Positions 1-8,609 are shown, counted from the stretch's first letter. The stretch: 37,118 bases of DNA from an uncultured Pelosinus sp. (GCA_900542835.1 UQPB01000034.1:1-37118); one strand, 5' to 3'. The notes: generated from the sequence alone by a model not told the origin. Made by a program: numbers and translations.

Positions 1-7
1 AAAACGA

Positions 8-118
8 TTCCACGGAGGACACAGAGGATACACGGAGGGCACGGAGGTTAAGTGAGAATTTTTATTACTATCCAAAACCCTCTGTGTACCGCAGCGTCCC
101 TCGGAGTCCTCTGTGGAA
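8..118. repeat. Dispersed inverted-repeat unit, family A, copy 1
   Basis: This is a 111-bp unit whose ends are imperfect inverted copies: it opens with TTCCACGGAGGACACAGAGG and closes with a strand ending CCTCTGTGGAA. Inside, the CACGGAGG-type word recurs. A second unit of the same length lies at 272-382, and diverged parts occur at 12895-12990 and 17469-17526. A transcript would fold into a long imperfect hairpin. No convincing ORF is present. Confidence 0.8.
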
Positions 119-271
119 GGAATTCACTGTCCCCACCCTAAAACTCCGTGCCCTTCGTGGCTCGTCGTCAATCCTAGTGGAAGCCTGGGACGACGGGGAG
201 AGACGATTTTACGGAGACGGGCAAGGCAGCGAGCTGCCGCCGTAAGGGAGGACAAGGCGGGAAAAAAACGA

Positions 272-382
272 TTCCACGGAGGATACAGAGGATACACGGA
301 GGGCACGGAGGCTAAATGAGAAATTTTATTATTATCCCAACCCCTCTGTGAACCTCGGCGTCCCTCGGTGTCCTCTGTGGAA
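272..382. repeat. Dispersed inverted-repeat unit, family A, copy 2
   Basis: This second 111-bp unit is in the same orientation as 8-118 and closely similar to it. The 153 bp between the units also carry related words (an ACGGAGAC block, then a GGGAGGACAAGG block) that reappear on the opposite strand at 12895-12990, so the mobile or duplicated module may be larger than 111 bp. It ends 54 bp from the stop of the pyrophosphatase gene. The remainder of 1-436 shows no gene. Confidence 0.8.
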
Positions 383-436
383 GAAGTTCCCTGTATCCTC
401 CTTTTACGTGCCGGCTTTATAACCCGACAGGCAGGC

Positions 437-2917
437 TTAGCCTTTGTTAGTCAGACTGCTGTGCTGCTGGTTTGCGGTTTTCTGGTCTTCGGCGTCGGGA
501 ATCCGCATGCCATAGAATGATCTGCGGACAAAGACCAGGGCGATGAGCAGGAACAGCACGCCGATATAGGGGGCAATCGCCTTGAACGATTCCGAAATGG
601 CGATTTCCATTGCCAGCAGGCCAAACAAGGTCGTGAATTTGATGATCGGATTAAGCGCGACAGATGAGGTATCCTTAAACGGATCGCCCACCGTGTCGCC
701 GACAACTGACGCATCGTGCAGCGTGCTGCCTTTTTCGCGCAAGTCGACCTCGACTACCTTTTTCGCATTGTCCCAGCAGCCGCCGGCATTCGCCATAAAT
801 ACGGCCTGGAATAAGCCGAAGGTGGCAATCGAGATCAGGTAAGCGACGAAGAAAGCGACCGGCTCATTGCTGCCGGCCGGTGCCGACAGGCAGGCAAAGG
901 CCAGGGCGAACGAGAAGATGGCGATGAAAATATTGAACATCCCCGCCTGGGCATACTGGGTGCAAATTCTGACAACCTCTTTTGATTTCTCGGTAGCGGC
1001 CTTTTGACTGGCGTTTTCGTCGAGTTGAATATTTTGCTTGATATATTCAACCGCCCGGTAAGCGCCGGTCGAAACCGCCTGGATCGAAGCGCCGGTAAAC
1101 CAGTAGATGACAGCGCCGCCGCAAAGGAAGCCGAGAATCGTATAGGGATTGAGCAGGTTCAGTATCGATTCCGGCTTTACGCCCAGGACATTTTGAATGA
1201 CCAGAATCAGCGAGAAAATCATGGTGGTCGCGCCGACTACGGCGGTGCCGATCAGTACCGGCTTGGCCGTTGCTTTAAACGTATTGCCGGCGCCGTCGTT
1301 GGCCTCCAGGTAATACTTGGCCTTTTCAAAGTCCGGCTTGAAGCCGAATTCCCTGGTGATTTTCTCCTCAACATCAGGAATCGATTCAATCAGCGAAAGC
1401 TCGTAAATAGACTGGGCATTGTCGGTAACAGGACCGTAGCTGTCAACCGCAATCGTTACCGGCCCCATGCCCAGGAAGCCGAAGGCGACCAGACCAAAGG
1501 CAAAGATGGAGGGGTAGATCATAATATCGGCCAGTCCCATGCCGCTGGCGATATACGCGGCAAACATCAGACCGCAGATAACCATTCCCAGCCAAAAGGC
1601 GCTGAAATTGCCGGCAACCAGGCCGGCCAGGATGTTTAGAGACGGGCCGCCGGCTCTCGAGGCCTTTACCACTTCCAGAACGTGGCCGGATTTGCCGCTG
1701 GTAAATATTTTGGTGAACTCCGGAATCAGAGCCGCGCCAAGGGTGCCGCAGCTGATGATTGTCGACAGTATCATCCAGAGGCCGGGAGCCTTGGCAGCCA
1801 CCGCCGTGCCGGGTCCCAGCAGGAAGTAGCTGACAATAAAGGTGACGCCGATAGAAAGCAGGGAGGTCAGCCAGACCAGATTGGTCAGCGGCTGCTCGAA
1901 ATCAAAGTCATCCTGCTGACCGTATTTCAGGCTGCTGAAAAACTTGTTGCCATAAAAAGCGGTGACTGAAGTGATAACCATCATAATCCGCATGGCAAAT
2001 ATCCAGGTGAGCAGAATGGATTGCAGGTTGACATCCGCCGCCAGAATGATGAAGGAGACCAGTGCTACGCCGGTGACTCCATAGGTTTCGAAGCCGTCGG
2101 CCGTCGGCCCGACGCTGTCGCCGGCATTGTCGCCGGTGCAGTCGGCAATTACGCCGGGATTGCGGGGATCATCCTCTTTGATTTTAAAGACAATCTTCAT
2201 CAGATCAGAGCCGATATCGGCAATTTTGGTAAAGATGCCGCCGGCAATACGCAGGGCGCTGGCGCCGAGCGATTCACCGATGGCAAAGCCGATAAAGCTG
2301 GCCCCGGCCAGTTCACGCGGTACAAATAGAATGATCAGCAGCATCATAATCAGCTCGACGCAAATCAACAGCACGCCGATGCTCATGCCGGCGTCCAGCG
2401 GAATATTCAGCAGCCGCAGCGGCTTGCGCTCGAGCGAGGAAAATGCCATCCGGCTATTGGCCAGCGTATTTACCCGTATGCCATACCAGGCTACGCTGTA
2501 GGAGCCGAGAATGCCGATCACGGTCCAGGCGAGAATCAGCAATACGCCGCCGGCGGAGACCGCCTGCAGGTAGCCAAAATAAAAGGCGATGCAGATACCG
2601 ATAAACAGCAGCAGAATGCTCAGAAATTTTCCCTGCTGAATCATGTAGGTTTTGCAGGTCTGGTAAATGACATCGGCCACTTCCAGCATCGAGGCGTGGG
2701 CGCGCAGCGCTTTTACCTGCGAATATTGATAGAAGCTGAACAACATTCCGAGTACGCACACGGCAATTCCTGCCAGCAACAGCTGATTTTGCCCGGCGGT
2801 CAGCTCCGGCAGCACCAGGTTGGCTTCACTGGCCAGAGCGATGGATGGAGTGGTTAGGAATAAGAGCAGAATCGCACTCACTGCACTGGGTATACTATTC
2901 AGTACTTTCCTCAGCAT
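437..2917 (-). CDS. hppA: Membrane-bound ion-translocating pyrophosphatase
   Basis: This integral membrane pyrophosphatase couples PPi hydrolysis to H+ or Na+ export across the cytoplasmic membrane. The 826-residue product is almost entirely hydrophobic segments. It keeps the family's acidic substrate-site motifs: an EDDPRNPGVIAD block followed by GDNAGDSVGPTADGFETYG, and near the C-terminus DTVGDPFKDTSSVALNP. The GNTFKA sequence has Lys where K+-dependent enzymes have Ala (GNTTAA), so it should be K+-independent. Whether it pumps H+ or Na+ cannot be decided by eye. At 826 residues it is longer than the roughly 670-700 of many bacterial homologues; the first 30 or so residues look like an extra signal-like segment. 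The ATG start is preceded by a GAGAGGGGAC Shine-Dalgarno. The gene stands alone. Confidence 0.95.
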   Translation of the reverse strand: MLRKVLNSIPSAVSAILLLFLTTPSIALASEANLVLPELTAGQNQLLLAGIAVCVLGMLFSFYQYSQVKALRAHASMLEVADVIYQTCKTYMIQQGKFLSILLLFIGICIAFYFGYLQAVSAGGVLLILAWTVIGILGSYSVAWYGIRVNTLANSRMAFSSLERKPLRLLNIPLDAGMSIGVLLICVELIMMLLIILFVPRELAGASFIGFAIGESLGASALRIAGGIFTKIADIGSDLMKIVFKIKEDDPRNPGVIADCTGDNAGDSVGPTADGFETYGVTGVALVSFIILAADVNLQSILLTWIFAMRIMMVITSVTAFYGNKFFSSLKYGQQDDFDFEQPLTNLVWLTSLLSIGVTFIVSYFLLGPGTAVAAKAPGLWMILSTIISCGTLGAALIPEFTKIFTSGKSGHVLEVVKASRAGGPSLNILAGLVAGNFSAFWLGMVICGLMFAAYIASGMGLADIMIYPSIFAFGLVAFGFLGMGPVTIAVDSYGPVTDNAQSIYELSLIESIPDVEEKITREFGFKPDFEKAKYYLEANDGAGNTFKATAKPVLIGTAVVGATTMIFSLILVIQNVLGVKPESILNLLNPYTILGFLCGGAVIYWFTGASIQAVSTGAYRAVEYIKQNIQLDENASQKAATEKSKEVVRICTQYAQAGMFNIFIAIFSFALAFACLSAPAGSNEPVAFFVAYLISIATFGLFQAVFMANAGGCWDNAKKVVEVDLREKGSTLHDASVVGDTVGDPFKDTSSVALNPIIKFTTLFGLLAMEIAISESFKAIAPYIGVLFLLIALVFVRRSFYGMRIPDAEDQKTANQQHSSLTNKG

Positions 2918-3331
2918 ATTTCGTAGTCCCCTCTCTTATTTTTCCTGTTTCCTTTGCTGCTTCAACCTCGTCTGTTGTTTGATGCCTCCTTATTGCCGTC
3001 ATCTTCACCCGCAGTGAACAACGAAGCAGCGTTTTGTCACGCCTATCCGGATGGAAAGGAACGCCAAAATTCTTCGACAGCACAATAGGTAATTCCTGCT
3101 AAAAAATTCGACAATACAGAAGATTGACACAAATAGGTGCGGCGGCAAAAATCCTGTTATCTTGTATATGTGCCGGCAGGGAATGTTATACTGATGCTGG
3201 AATGTTCAGGAAATTAGCTTTCGGCTGTTCGGCAGATCCTGATCCCGGCGCGGAGATTTTTTGTAAACCAATTGCTAACCGCTCTGTTCTTTGTTACAAT
3301 AGGATAGTATAGTTACTTGGGGGTGTAATCA
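2918..3331. other. Intergenic region between hppA and secG
   Basis: This region separates divergently transcribed hppA and secG. It contains the hppA ribosome site next to 2918 and a good secG promoter at 3272-3300. No further gene, riboswitch or repeat was recognised. A 62-codon minus-strand ORF at 2895-3083 overlaps the hppA start and has no family resemblance. The hppA promoter could not be placed with confidence. Confidence 0.5.
3272..3300 (+). promoter_or_regulatory. SigA-type promoter of secG
   Basis: A -35 box TTGCTA (3272-3277) and a -10 box TACAAT (3295-3300) are separated by 17 bp, and the secG start is 31 bp further on. The match to the vegetative consensus is good and the position fits. 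Confidence 0.7.
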
Positions 3332-3559
3332 ATGGTTACGGCACTGATGATTTTAGAAGCGATTATTTGCATTGCCCTGATCGCCAGCGTTGTTCTGCAA
3401 TCCAGCAAGAGCGCCGGCATGTCGGGATCGATCGCCGGCGGCGCGGAAACGCTTTTCGGCGGCAAGAAGAAAGGCATAGACGAACTGCTGGCCCGGGCAA
3501 CGATGATTTTGGGTGTCTTGTTCGCGCTGGTGACAATGGCTTTGGTTAAACTCATGTAA
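3332..3559 (+). CDS. secG: Preprotein translocase subunit SecG
   Basis: This is a small integral membrane subunit of the SecYEG channel, which assists SecA-driven protein export. The 75-residue product has two hydrophobic helices (about residues 3-22 and 52-74). Between them is the family's Gly/Ser-rich loop with the VLQSSKSAGMSGSIAGGAET pattern and a short Lys-rich stretch. The length is normal for bacterial SecG. The ATG follows a GGGGGTG Shine-Dalgarno at a normal distance. In many Firmicutes secG heads the est-rnr-smpB operon; here a tRNA and an opposite-strand phosphatase gene lie between them, so secG is its own unit with its own promoter and terminator. Confidence 0.93.
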   Translation: MVTALMILEAIICIALIASVVLQSSKSAGMSGSIAGGAETLFGGKKKGIDELLARATMILGVLFALVTMALVKLM

Positions 3560-3621
3560 CGTCTGTTCGGCGCCGTTGCCGCCGGGCCGTTACGGCCACG
3601 GCGATAAGCGCGTGGATTCTT

Positions 3622-3646
3622 AAGCGCTGGCGCTGCCGGCGCTTTT
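3622..3646 (+). terminator. Intrinsic terminator after secG
   Basis: AAGCGC and GCGCTT arms enclose an inner GGC/GCC pairing with a three-base loop, giving about 10 bp of stem, followed by TTTT. It lies 62 bp after the secG stop. The T-run is short. Confidence 0.6.
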
Positions 3647-3737
3647 AGGTTTTCATGACAGCGGGAGAATGAGCCTGTAAGCAGTAAAAAATCTGCAGTT
3701 TTTTGTTTGTCAGGCCGTTAAAATGCGGTTTATAGGC

Positions 3738-3766
3738 TTGACAAATTGGGCCACAGGCGCTATCAT
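3738..3766 (+). promoter_or_regulatory. SigA-type promoter of tRNA-Lys
   Basis: Perfect -35 TTGACA (3738-3743) and -10 TATCAT (3761-3766) are spaced by 17 bp. The mature tRNA starts 24 bp after the -10 box. This is the expected strength and placement for a stable-RNA promoter. Confidence 0.8.
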
Positions 3767-3789
3767 AAAAAAGTCAACTTCACAGATAT

Positions 3790-3865
<76 letters not shown>

Positions 3866-3908
3866 AAAAAAGCAAGTCCCTCGCAGATATGCGGGGGCTT
3901 GCTTTTTT
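3866..3908. terminator. Bidirectional terminator between tRNA-Lys and the phosphatase gene
   Basis: An A-run, a hairpin with arms AAGCAAGTCCC and GGGGCTTGCTT plus an inner CGC/GCG, then TTTTTT. The flanking A-run and T-run allow it to act on both strands, ending the tRNA transcript and the convergent minus-strand phosphatase gene. Confidence 0.85.
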
Positions 3909-3921
3909 GTACGCCGGCGCT

Positions 3922-4629
3922 CTATACATAAAATTCACGGCAGCCCGGCAATTCCAGCGCAGCCAGCCGGCCGCCGAAGATACTGCCGCAGTCAATGCCG
4001 ATCTTATCCTTATGTGTCCGGTCATACCATATGTTTGCCTGCTTTTTATTCAACCCGCTATCCGGTAAATGAAAGGTAGGAACGTGACCGAAGATCATCA
4101 CCTTCTCCGAATAAGCCGGGGCAAATGGAAACGATTCGCTCATCCAAACCAGTTCATCTTCGCCGTTTTCTTCAATCGGCTTCCGGACATTGGCGCCGGC
4201 ATGACTGAACAGGAACTTTCCGCTGCGGAAAAACAGTGGCAGCCGCTGGACGAAGCGCAGCAGCTCCGATCGTTTCGCTGCCGACAGCGGCTCGAGCTCA
4301 TTAAACATATTGCCGCCGCCGTCGTGATAGATCCAGTTATGCAGGCGCTGCGACGGCGTCGTACGCCAGCTATCGCTGTCGAGCATCTCGAATAACGCAT
4401 ACTCTAAGAACTGCTCGTGATTGCCCTTGAGCAGGATGGCGCCCTGCCGCTGCAGTTTCGCACACGTTTCCAGACAAGCCAGGTTTTCCCGGCCGCGGTC
4501 AATTAAATCGCCGCATATCACTAACAGATCATAATCCGGGTCGTAGTGAGCCTCTTTCAGCAAAGCCCTGAATTTTGTCTCTTCACCATGCAGATCGGAT
4601 ACAGCGAGGATGCGGTCGACAGTTCGCAT
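3922..4629 (-). CDS. PPP-family metallophosphoesterase (protein phosphatase / ApaH-like)
   Basis: This is a cytoplasmic di-metal phosphatase of the PPP superfamily. The 235-residue protein shows the full metal-binding set in order: SDLHGE (Asp/His) near residue 12, GDLIDRGREN near 40, GNHEQF near 70, FSHAG in the middle and GHVPT with a final IDCGSIFGGRLAALEL block. The last block is typical of bacterial PrpA/PrpE/ApaH-like enzymes. The substrate may be phosphoserine/threonine proteins or dinucleoside tetraphosphates; the sequence does not decide. The ATG start has an AAGAAGGGATGG ribosome site. The gene lies convergent to the tRNA and divergent from the esterase-rnr block, a placement unlike the usual Firmicute secG-est-rnr order. 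Confidence 0.88.
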   Translation of the reverse strand: MRTVDRILAVSDLHGEETKFRALLKEAHYDPDYDLLVICGDLIDRGRENLACLETCAKLQRQGAILLKGNHEQFLEYALFEMLDSDSWRTTPSQRLHNWIYHDGGGNMFNELEPLSAAKRSELLRFVQRLPLFFRSGKFLFSHAGANVRKPIEENGEDELVWMSESFPFAPAYSEKVMIFGHVPTFHLPDSGLNKKQANIWYDRTHKDKIGIDCGSIFGGRLAALELPGCREFYV

Positions 4630-4816
4630 ATGTCATCCATCCCTTCTTGCTAAGTAAGCGCCGGTTAAATGAACCGGTCGAGATTGTGCCGGGGCATTAA
4701 TCAGAGCTTAACTAGAATTGCTGTATGACTAATTCGCCAGGCAGGGGTGTAAATCATGCAAGACGGCACATTGGCCGGGGTAGATATTTTAATTAGCTGG
4801 CGGCTTTTACTGCTTT

Positions 4817-4845
4817 TTGTTATCTTTTGCCATTCATGCTATAAT
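4817..4845 (+). promoter_or_regulatory. SigA-type promoter of the est-thioesterase-rnr unit
   Basis: A perfect -10 box TATAAT (4840-4845) has TTGTTA (4817-4822) 17 bp upstream. The esterase start codon is 32 bp further on. It probably drives the following three genes. Confidence 0.7.
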
Positions 4846-4877
4846 GGTTGTAAATCACGATTACGGAGGGAAACTGT

Positions 4878-5618
4878 TTGGCTATACTAACAGGAGCGGA
4901 GCCGTTTTTTTTCCGGGGAGACCAGCGCGGAGTGCTTCTGCCGCACGGCTTTACAGGCTCCCCTTCGGAAATGCGGCTGCTGGGTGAATATTTGCGCGAT
5001 CAGGGCTATACGGTATACGGGCCGCGTTTGCCCGGTCACGGCACCCGGGTGAGCGACATGGAGAAAACGGATTGGCGGCAGTGGTATGGCGCGGTAGAAG
5101 ACGGCTTTCATATTCTGCAGTCTGTCTGCCAGGAGGTCTCCGTTGTCGGCCTGTCTATGGGCGGCATTCTGTCGCTGCTGCTGGCCAGCGAATATCCTGT
5201 CAAGCGGGTCGTCAGCCTCAGCGCTCCGATTTATATCGCCGACCGGCGGCTGAAATGGCTTAATTTTTATCAGGTTTTCCGCCGCTTCGCGCCAAAGCGC
5301 AGGCGTAAGCTGGATGTCCACCCGCAGTATTATGTGGGCTATGACCGCACGCCGCTGCGCTGCCTGAGCAGCCTGCTGGAGCTCATTGAGCTGACGAAAG
5401 GGCGTTTGGACAAGGTGAAAGCCCCACTCCTGGTCGTTCAATCACGCGCGGAGCATACCGTACGGCCGGAAAGCGCCGACTATATTTATCAACAGGCAGG
5501 TTCTGCGGCAAAACAGCTGCTGTGGCTGCAAAAGTCCGGTCATATCGTGACGCTGGATAATGAGAAGGCTTTGGTATTTAATCAGGTAGCGGCTTTTTTG
5601 CAAACGCCGGTACCCTGA
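4878..5618 (+). CDS. est: Est30-type carboxylesterase (alpha/beta hydrolase)
   Basis: This soluble alpha/beta hydrolase belongs to the group of Geobacillus Est30 and B. subtilis YvaK, which hydrolyses short- to medium-chain carboxyl esters. In 246 residues it shows the oxyanion-side HGFTGSP motif (residues 23-29), the nucleophile elbow GLSMGG with Ser93, and the C-terminal SGHIVTLD with His222. The acid position, Asp in Est30, appears as Glu192 (SRAEHTV). The start is TTG, chosen for a GGAGGG Shine-Dalgarno 7 bp upstream. It is first in a transcript with the thioesterase and rnr; an esterase next to rnr is a conserved Firmicute arrangement, though its link to RNA decay is unknown. Confidence 0.9.
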   Translation: MAILTGAEPFFFRGDQRGVLLPHGFTGSPSEMRLLGEYLRDQGYTVYGPRLPGHGTRVSDMEKTDWRQWYGAVEDGFHILQSVCQEVSVVGLSMGGILSLLLASEYPVKRVVSLSAPIYIADRRLKWLNFYQVFRRFAPKRRRKLDVHPQYYVGYDRTPLRCLSSLLELIELTKGRLDKVKAPLLVVQSRAEHTVRPESADYIYQQAGSAAKQLLWLQKSGHIVTLDNEKALVFNQVAAFLQTPVP

Positions 5619-5637
5619 TGCAGAGGGAGAGGAAACT

Positions 5638-6027
5638 GTGAGTGAGCAAAATACCTGGTGCTTTGCCTGCGGTAAGAATAACCCGATCGGGCTGCATTTA
5701 AACTTTCGAGAAGAAAATGAAACCTATGTCAGCACCTTTACGCCGGGTCCGGAGCACCAGAGCTATGACGGCGTGCTGCACGGCGGCCTTGTCAGTACCC
5801 TGCTGGACGAGGTGATGGGCGGTTATCTGTATAGCAAAGGCCAGAAAGCGGTGACGGCAAAGCTGGAGGTGCGGTTCCGGGCGCCGACGCCGATCGGACG
5901 GGAACTGACCATTCGCGGCAAAATCAACGGTAAGAAGGGATCTATGTATGATATGGCGGCGACAATCAGCCTGACTGACGGCACTGTCACTGCTGAGGGC
6001 AAGGCGCTGATTGCACTGGTACCCTGA
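5638..6027 (+). CDS. PaaI-family hotdog thioesterase
   Basis: This is a hotdog-fold acyl-CoA thioesterase of the PaaI/YbgC type, acting in the cytoplasm; its acyl substrate is unknown. The 129-residue protein begins with CFACGKNNPIGLHL, a typical N-terminal signature of this subgroup. It carries the core YDGVLHGGLVSTLLDEVMGG (residues about 42-61), where the HGG and the following Asp/Glu form the active-site helix. The length is normal. The GTG start has a GAGGGAGAGG ribosome site. It lies 19 bp after the esterase stop and 75 bp before rnr, so it is co-transcribed with both, an extra gene relative to the common est-rnr pair. Confidence 0.87.
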   Translation: MSEQNTWCFACGKNNPIGLHLNFREENETYVSTFTPGPEHQSYDGVLHGGLVSTLLDEVMGGYLYSKGQKAVTAKLEVRFRAPTPIGRELTIRGKINGKKGSMYDMAATISLTDGTVTAEGKALIALVP

Positions 6028-6102
6028 CTGGCGGGGCTGGATGATAGTTTAGACTTGCGGCCTGGTTGCAGGCTGGCAGGCGGCAAAAGGATGTGGGATA
6101 AA

Positions 6103-8457
6103 GTGGAAACGAAACAACGCATTATTGATTTTATGCGCAACGCGGCATACCGGCCGCTGTCGGCGGAGGATCTGGCAGACGAAATGGCTCTGAAGGGAAC
6201 AGAGCTTAATCATTTTTTCACAGCGTTGGACGAGCTTGTGGAAGCGGCGGCCGTTATTAAAACCCGTTACGACAAATACGGTCTGCCGGACAAGATGAAT
6301 CTGGCAGTCGGCCGGTTGACGATTCACAGCAAGGGCTTCGGTTTCCTGCTGCCGGAAAACCCGGAAGAAGAGGATGTTTTTATCGCTCCCGATGATTTGC
6401 TGAACGCCATGCATAACGACCGGGTGGTAGTGCGGCTGCATAATAAGCATGCCCGCGCCGACCGCCGCCGCGAGGGCGAAGTGATCCGCATCGTCAGCCG
6501 CGCTAACAGCAGAATTGTCGGCGTATATGAATCGAGCCGCCACTTCGGCTTTGTTATCCCGGACGATAAACGCATCAGACAGGATATTTTCATTCCGCAG
6601 CACGAAACGGCTCAAGCGAAAAACGGCGACAGAGTCGTGGCGGAAATCACTGTCTGGCCGGAAAAGCAGAAGAGTGCGGCCGGTCGCATTATCGAGGTGC
6701 TGGGCCGGCCGGGCGATAAGGGTATTGAAGTGCTGGCTCTGTTGAAACGGCATCAGCTGGCGGTTGAATTTCCCGAGCCGGTCGAACAGGCCGCGGCGAA
6801 GGTCCCGGACAAAATTCATCCGGACGACTTGACTGACCGCCGCGATCTGCGCCGGCTTCCGCTGGTCACAATTGACGGCGAAGACGCCAAGGATCTCGAC
6901 GATGCCGTTTTTGTCGAGCGGCTGGATAACGGCAACCACCGGCTGGGTGTGCATATTGCCGACGTCAGCTATTATGTCCGCGAAGACAGCAGCCTCGACC
7001 GGGAGGCCAGGGAACGCGGCACCAGCGTATATCTGGTCGACCGCGTCCTGCCGATGCTGCCGCCGCGGCTGTCCAACGGTATTTGCAGCCTGAACGCCGG
7101 GGCGGACCGGCTGGCTATGTCGTGCGAAATGGAGATTGACAGAAACGGCAAGATTGTTGACTATGACATCTATCAGTCGGTCATTCACGTACGTGACCGG
7201 CTGACGTATACCACTGTCCGGAAAATACTGACCGAACAGGATCCGGCCCTGAGCGAGCAATACCGCCATCAACTGGAACATATCCAGGAAATGGAGCGCC
7301 TCTGCCAGATTTTGCGCAAGCGGCGCATGCGGCGCGGCGCCATCGATTTTGACTTTCCGGAAGTCAAGGTCAAGCTGGATGAAGCCGGTAAACCGGTGGA
7401 AATTATCAAACGGGTGCGCACCATTGCCGAATCGATTATCGAAGAATTCATGCTGGTTGCCAATGAAACGGTTGCCGAGCATATGTTCCGGCGGAAAGTT
7501 CCGTTCGTCTACCGGATTCATGAAGAACCGGCGTCGGAAAAGATGGTTAAACTTAACCAACTGTTGCACAACTTCGGCCAGCGGTTAGGCAAGCTGGAGG
7601 ATATCCGGCCGGGAACGCTGCAGAAAGTGCTGACGAAGATCGCCGGCAAACCGGAGGAGCGGATTGTCAGCAGCGTGATGCTGCGGTCGCTGAAGCAAGC
7701 CCGCTACGAGGCCGAGAATTTGGGCCATTTTGGCCTGGCTGCCCGTTTCTATACCCATTTTACCTCGCCGATCCGTCGTTATCCCGACCTGATCGTTCAC
7801 CGCCTGCTGCGGGAAATGCTGGAGGGCGGCATCCCGGCCAAACGCCGCGACCTGCTGCGGGAGACCCTGCCGGAGATTGCCTTCCACGCTTCCGAGCGGG
7901 AACGGGCGGCCACAGAGGCGGAGCGGGAAAGCGTCGATCTGAAAAAGGTCGAATACATGGAGCAGTTTATCGGTCAGGAGTTTAGCGGCGTTATCAACGG
8001 TGTGACCGCATTCGGCGTCTTTGTCGAACTGGATAACGGCATTGAGGGACTGGTGCATGTCTCGACAATGGATGACGACTATTATGCTTATATTGAAGAG
8101 CAGTACATGCTGCTGGGGGAACGGACGCGTAAGATTTACCGTCTGGGCGATCCTGTCGCCGTTGTTGTAACCAAGGTCAGCCACGAAGAGAATACGATTG
8201 ATTTCCGCTTTACCGATGCCACGCTTGACAGCCGGCCGCTGGCGGAACAACGGCGCCGGCATGGCGGTACCGGACAGGAACACGGCCGGCGCGGCCCTGG
8301 CGAGGAACGGCGCGCAGCCAAGCAGCGCCCGTCCGCCCGCAGAGGAAGCTCAGCAACAAACCGCCAGCAGCCAAAAAAAAGCGGCGGCAGGCCGCAAGCG
8401 GCCGGGACGGCAGCCCGGCCAAAGCAATCCGGCAGGCCCGCGGCTAAGAAGCGCTGA
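6103..8457 (+). CDS. rnr: Ribonuclease R
   Basis: This processive 3'-to-5' exoribonuclease degrades structured RNA and, with SmpB and tmRNA, the mRNA of stalled ribosomes. Domain order is an N-terminal winged-helix (LSAEDLADEM), two cold-shock domains (KGFGFLLPE and HFGFVIPDD), the RNB catalytic domain with DGEDAKDLDDAV, an S1 domain (GVINGVTAFGVFVEL), and a long basic Arg/Lys/Gln/Gly tail that can bind RNA or the ribosome. The product is 784 residues from GTG 6103, chosen because an AGGATG lies 9 bp upstream and METKQRIIDFM fits homologues. In-frame TTG 6055 and ATG 6091 are possible but have poor ribosome sites. A long antisense ORF (6049-7569) is a shadow of it. Confidence 0.95.
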   Translation: METKQRIIDFMRNAAYRPLSAEDLADEMALKGTELNHFFTALDELVEAAAVIKTRYDKYGLPDKMNLAVGRLTIHSKGFGFLLPENPEEEDVFIAPDDLLNAMHNDRVVVRLHNKHARADRRREGEVIRIVSRANSRIVGVYESSRHFGFVIPDDKRIRQDIFIPQHETAQAKNGDRVVAEITVWPEKQKSAAGRIIEVLGRPGDKGIEVLALLKRHQLAVEFPEPVEQAAAKVPDKIHPDDLTDRRDLRRLPLVTIDGEDAKDLDDAVFVERLDNGNHRLGVHIADVSYYVREDSSLDREARERGTSVYLVDRVLPMLPPRLSNGICSLNAGADRLAMSCEMEIDRNGKIVDYDIYQSVIHVRDRLTYTTVRKILTEQDPALSEQYRHQLEHIQEMERLCQILRKRRMRRGAIDFDFPEVKVKLDEAGKPVEIIKRVRTIAESIIEEFMLVANETVAEHMFRRKVPFVYRIHEEPASEKMVKLNQLLHNFGQRLGKLEDIRPGTLQKVLTKIAGKPEERIVSSVMLRSLKQARYEAENLGHFGLAARFYTHFTSPIRRYPDLIVHRLLREMLEGGIPAKRRDLLRETLPEIAFHASERERAATEAERESVDLKKVEYMEQFIGQEFSGVINGVTAFGVFVELDNGIEGLVHVSTMDDDYYAYIEEQYMLLGERTRKIYRLGDPVAVVVTKVSHEENTIDFRFTDATLDSRPLAEQRRRHGGTGQEHGRRGPGEERRAAKQRPSARRGSSATNRQQPKKSGGRPQAAGTAARPKQSGRPAAKKR

Positions 8458-8484
8458 CAGCGGCCGCGTACTCTTATTGTTGCT

Positions 8485-8528
8485 CCGTCAAGCCGCGCAG
8501 TTCAGCCCGTCCCGGCGTGGCTTGACGG
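8485..8528. repeat. Inverted repeat between rnr and smpB
   Basis: Perfect 10-bp arms CCGTCAAGCC and GGCTTGACGG are separated by 24 bp. There is no following T-run, so it is not a standard terminator. It could be an RNA-processing or stabilising hairpin at the 3' end of the rnr mRNA. The function is not shown by the sequence. Confidence 0.5.
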
Positions 8529-8580
8529 CAGCTTGGCCCCGTGCGTCTGTACCGTGTCTTTGCCTCCGCCAGGCAGTAAT

Positions 8581-8609
8581 TTGACGGCTGGCTGGTTTTG
8601 GGATAAGAT
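8581..8609 (+). promoter_or_regulatory. SigA-type promoter of smpB
   Basis: TTGACG (8581-8586) and TAAGAT (8604-8609) have a 17-bp spacer, 32 bp before the smpB start. It would let smpB be expressed independently of rnr. Confidence 0.6.

Noticed and set aside
113..319. Short open frames in both directions over the family A repeats
   Set aside because: They consist of repeat sequence and no family or ribosome site supports them.
8..382. CRISPR-like repeat array
   Set aside because: Units are long, inverted and only two, with no regular short repeats and spacers.
1004..1639. 211-codon plus-strand open frame inside hppA
   Set aside because: It is opposite to a well-conserved membrane protein gene and its translation is low-complexity and polar; a shadow frame.
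6049..7569. 506-codon open frame antisense to rnr
   Set aside because: It mirrors the codon pattern of rnr, shows no known domain and lacks a ribosome site; a shadow frame.
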